A stretch of 64,000 bases of DNA from a virus. A program made the position numbers and the translations under genes. Position 1 is the first letter of the stretch. The number at the start of each line of letters is the position of its first letter. Positions 63,461 through 64,000 of this stretch are shown in pieces. The notes under the pieces are model-generated. The model was not told the DNA's origin. It did no database searches and was given only the letters and a program-made list of their open reading frames with translations. Location of the stretch: positions 117,178 to 181,177 of IMG/VR virus record IMGVR_UViG_3300035180_002574, one strand, 5' to 3'.

Positions 63461-64000
63461 TTAATTTGAACCTAATCTACCTTCTCTAGTGTCAAATATG
63501 GCTTGTTCTTGAATTCCTAATCCTTTTGTCTGTTCTGAAACATCGCCTCCAGGAACTTTACTACCATTAATTAAATCGAATCCAGTATCGAAATTATATG
63601 TTTTCTTATCTAATTCACACTGCCAGACATGCTCACCAATACGGTAAATTTGTGTACCAGGATGATCTGGGCAATATCTTGTGCTCAATGGAGCCTCAAG
63701 TATTCTATATTCTTTTGTCATATCACTTTTATCAATTGCTTTTTTAGTATCAGCTATTTTGTTAGTGTCTTCTAAATTTTTACGAGGAGTTTCGTACTTC
63801 CTTTTTATTTCGTCTATTTTTTTCTCATCGGCAGCTTTTTTATTAGCTAATGTTTCTGGATTTGCTGCAATTGTTAATAATAATTCGTCAATAACTGATG
63901 CTTGTTTTTTGAGATTAGGGTCGTCTGACGAATCAAGCGCACTGGCTAAATTAGCCAATTCTTCTAATGATTCTGGCGTAATGTGAGACTCTTCTGGTGG
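63461..64000 (-). CDS. zinc-binding helical protein, N-terminus outside the window
   Basis: The frame is open to the window edge (about 179 codons seen). PESLEELANLASALDS and LKKQASVIDELLLTIAANPE form a helical module like those of the head proteins (LxxAxxLDxxx). A Lys/Glu linker follows, then YCPDHPGTQIYRIGEHVWQC, a small zinc ribbon. The 3' end has a strong terminator. Head-associated by similarity of its helical module. No specific family recognised. Confidence 0.6.
   Translation of the reverse strand, partial: PPEESHITPESLEELANLASALDSSDDPNLKKQASVIDELLLTIAANPETLANKKAADEKKIDEIKRKYETPRKNLEDTNKIADTKKAIDKSDMTKEYRILEAPLSTRYCPDHPGTQIYRIGEHVWQCELDKKTYNFDTGFDLINGSKVPGGDVSEQTKGLGIQEQAIFDTREGRLGSN

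Noticed and set aside
1-64000. CRISPR arrays, tRNA genes, diversity-generating retroelement, integrase
   Set aside because: No regular spaced repeats, no cloverleaf-like stretch noticed in intergenic regions, no reverse transcriptase and no recombinase motif in any frame I read.

Overview
The window is a 64 kb piece of an AT-rich, double-stranded DNA tailed bacteriophage genome, probably a large one. The evidence is a near-complete head module (large terminase subunit, portal, maturation protease, major capsid protein), a long series of tail-fibre-like and minor structural genes, and tightly packed genes with frequent 1-14 nt overlaps. Almost everything is on the minus strand; only two short units are on the plus strand (12449-13395 and 29805-31025). 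I see no host marker (no integrase, no tRNA, no tail sheath or tube, no replication genes), so neither host nor tail type can be assigned.

Reading the minus strand in its direction of transcription (right to left): 64.0-57.5 kb holds pre-terminase genes of mostly unknown function, including a candidate small-terminase-like protein and a second, CCA/poly(A)-polymerase-type nucleotidyltransferase. The large terminase gene (57.5-54.6 kb) carries an in-frame intein with a LAGLIDADG endonuclease domain. Then come the portal, a lysozyme-like transglycosylase, a Cys-based phosphatase, a 1187-residue maturation protease with a long scaffold-like extension, several helical or low-complexity head-associated proteins, a GIY-YIG endonuclease, five large unknown proteins (40.2-33.7 kb), a probable decoration protein and the major capsid protein (32.7-31.7 kb), which ends at a strong terminator.

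From 31.6 kb down to 1 the genes encode tail, neck or fibre proteins: a broken collagen-like gene, an opposing CCA-adding enzyme, several beta-rich repeat proteins with lectin-like (LamG/concanavalin-type) and Ig-like domains, a patatin-like phospholipase, an HNH-endonuclease island with decayed copies, a cold-shock protein, a metallopeptidase and, at the left edge, a very large beta-helix protein (more than 1880 residues) that runs off the window.

The most interesting points are: a terminase intein whose residues match the class 3 (WCT) splicing pattern, with Met in place of Cys/Ser at position 1; a DGY tripeptide strongly enriched in tail proteins and absent from head proteins; a K-x-A-Q motif recurring in head-module proteins; a peptide module shared by the maturation protease and a distant pre-terminase protein; a predicted three-way-junction RNA just upstream of the capsid gene; and two genes broken by clean in-frame stop codons. 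All functional calls rest on reading translated sequence and remembered family motifs; no database search was run.
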